NCBI GenBank assembly: GCA_012510335.1
Contig: JAAZIF010000040.1
Span: 1 to 6,322 of the forward strand
Direction of reading: 5' to 3'
Source of the DNA: Methanomicrobiales archaeon
GTDB taxonomy: Archaea > Halobacteriota > Methanomicrobia > Methanomicrobiales > Methanoculleaceae
Length of the DNA: 6,322 nt
Positions 6,091 to 6,322 of the stretch are shown piece after piece (position 1 is the stretch's first letter; each line of letters starts with the position of its first letter). Made by a program: the position numbers and the translations under genes. The notes under the pieces are model-generated. The model ran no database searches, had not been told where the DNA came from, and saw only the letters and a list, made by a program, of their open reading frames with translations.

Positions 6091-6322
6091 GTCAACTACC
6101 CCTCCCTGAAGGGAGGGGCTTGTGAACGGCTAAGCAGGACAAAACAGTTAGACTAGGAGGCAAGAAATTGCAGCAGCGTTATGGGCTACAAGAACGGATG
6201 GGTGTTTCCCTAGCCTGTCCCTCTTCTGGGCACGCCGAACCCGACGTACCTTTTGGTACTAAGCCTGTTTCGCAACTCCGAAGGGAAATGTTACCCCGGT
6301 TTGACCGGGTGGAGGGAATACC
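6091..6322 (+). ncRNA. Putative HEARO-type omega RNA of an IscB/IsrB element (runs to the window edge)
   Basis: This is a long, strongly structured, apparently non-coding segment. Stems seen directly: CCCCTCCC (6099-6106) with GGGAGGGG (6111-6118) around a TGAA loop, flanked by CAA/TTG; GCAA-GAAA-TTGC (6160-6171), a GNRA-type tetraloop hairpin; CTAGG (6153-6157) with CCTAG (6209-6213), enclosing it; GTACC-TTTT-GGTAC (6246-6259); CCCGGT-TTG-ACCGGG (6295-6309), enclosed by CTCC (6276-6279) with GGAG (6311-6314). The segment ends in GGAGGG about 8 nt before the edge, spaced for a start codon just beyond it. In IscB/IsrB loci an omega RNA of about 200 nt or more lies directly 5' of the nuclease gene and carries its guide at the 5' end, which fits this layout. 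The nuclease gene is not visible, so the assignment is inferred. The alternative is the 3' end/reRNA of a minus-strand tnpB. Confidence 0.6.
6091..6322. mobile_element. End of an IS200/IS605-group element (partial, continues to the right)
   Basis: The motif GTCAACTA followed by a C-rich/G-rich hairpin and CTTGT is a recurring terminus of IS200/IS605-group elements, which move as single strands and have subterminal hairpins rather than terminal inverted repeats. The switch from AT-rich flank to GC-rich structured sequence at about 6090 agrees with an element boundary there. No TnpA gene, no second end and no target duplication can be seen, as expected for this group and for a truncated view. 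The exact boundary base is uncertain. Confidence 0.55.

Noticed and set aside
6099..6118. Perfect C/G hairpin as an intrinsic terminator
   Set aside because: No T-run follows (CTTGTGAAC instead), and its flanks match an IS200/IS605-type terminus better.
6091..6322. Reading the right-hand segment as the 3' end and reRNA of a minus-strand tnpB
   Set aside because: The hairpin plus TAGTTGAC on the minus strand would fit a tnpB right end, and a 47-codon minus frame ending at 6179 is open. I rank it second because that frame shows no TnpB motif, while the + strand reading ends in a well-placed ribosome site and has the length and stem layout of an IscB omega RNA. It is not excluded.
5906..6322. 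CRISPR array or tRNA gene in the non-coding right part
   Set aside because: There are no regularly spaced direct repeats, and no cloverleaf with a TTCRANY-type T loop could be found.

Overview
The window looks like a piece of a GC-rich euryarchaeal chromosome, most likely from a methanogen of the Methanomicrobiales (Methanoculleus-like). The reasons are an archaeal RIO2 kinase, a DUF460/COG2433 protein, an Ncs6/TtuA-type tRNA thiolase with zinc fingers at both ends, GGAGGTG and GGTG ribosome binding sites, and TATA-like rather than -35/-10 promoters. The genus is an inference; the sequence contains no taxonomic marker gene.

Layout from left to right. (1) The C-terminal part of a YhfC-family membrane protein runs off the left edge on the + strand. 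(2) A tight three-gene minus-strand operon follows, transcribed rio2 -> DUF460 RNase H-fold protein -> thiL. Its genes overlap by 4 and 8 bases, and its last stop codon overlaps the stop of the convergent yhfC. (3) A short divergent promoter region separates this operon from a + strand tRNA 2-thiolation enzyme (Ncs6/TtuA family). (4) A convergent minus-strand gene encodes a DUF1614 polytopic membrane protein. (5) From about 5832 to the right edge there is no convincing protein gene. This stretch holds the DUF1614 promoter, a 12-bp-arm inverted repeat, an AT-rich interval with TATA-like sites, and then, from about 6091, an abrupt change to a GC-richer, heavily base-paired sequence.

That last segment is the most interesting part. 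It begins with a GTCAACTA motif and a perfect 8-bp C/G-rich hairpin ending in GGGGCTTGT, a type of terminus seen in IS200/IS605-group elements. At least four further local stems follow, and it ends at the window edge in a GGAGG box spaced as if a start codon came next. I read it as a HEARO-type omega RNA lying just upstream of an IscB/IsrB-like RNA-guided nuclease gene outside the window. The mirror-image reading, the 3' end of a minus-strand tnpB with its reRNA, cannot be fully excluded.

The core genes share an RNA/ribosome theme (RIO2 in small-subunit maturation, tRNA thiolation, an uncharacterised RNase H-fold protein) next to thiamine diphosphate synthesis (ThiL). The co-transcription is visible; any functional link is inferred.
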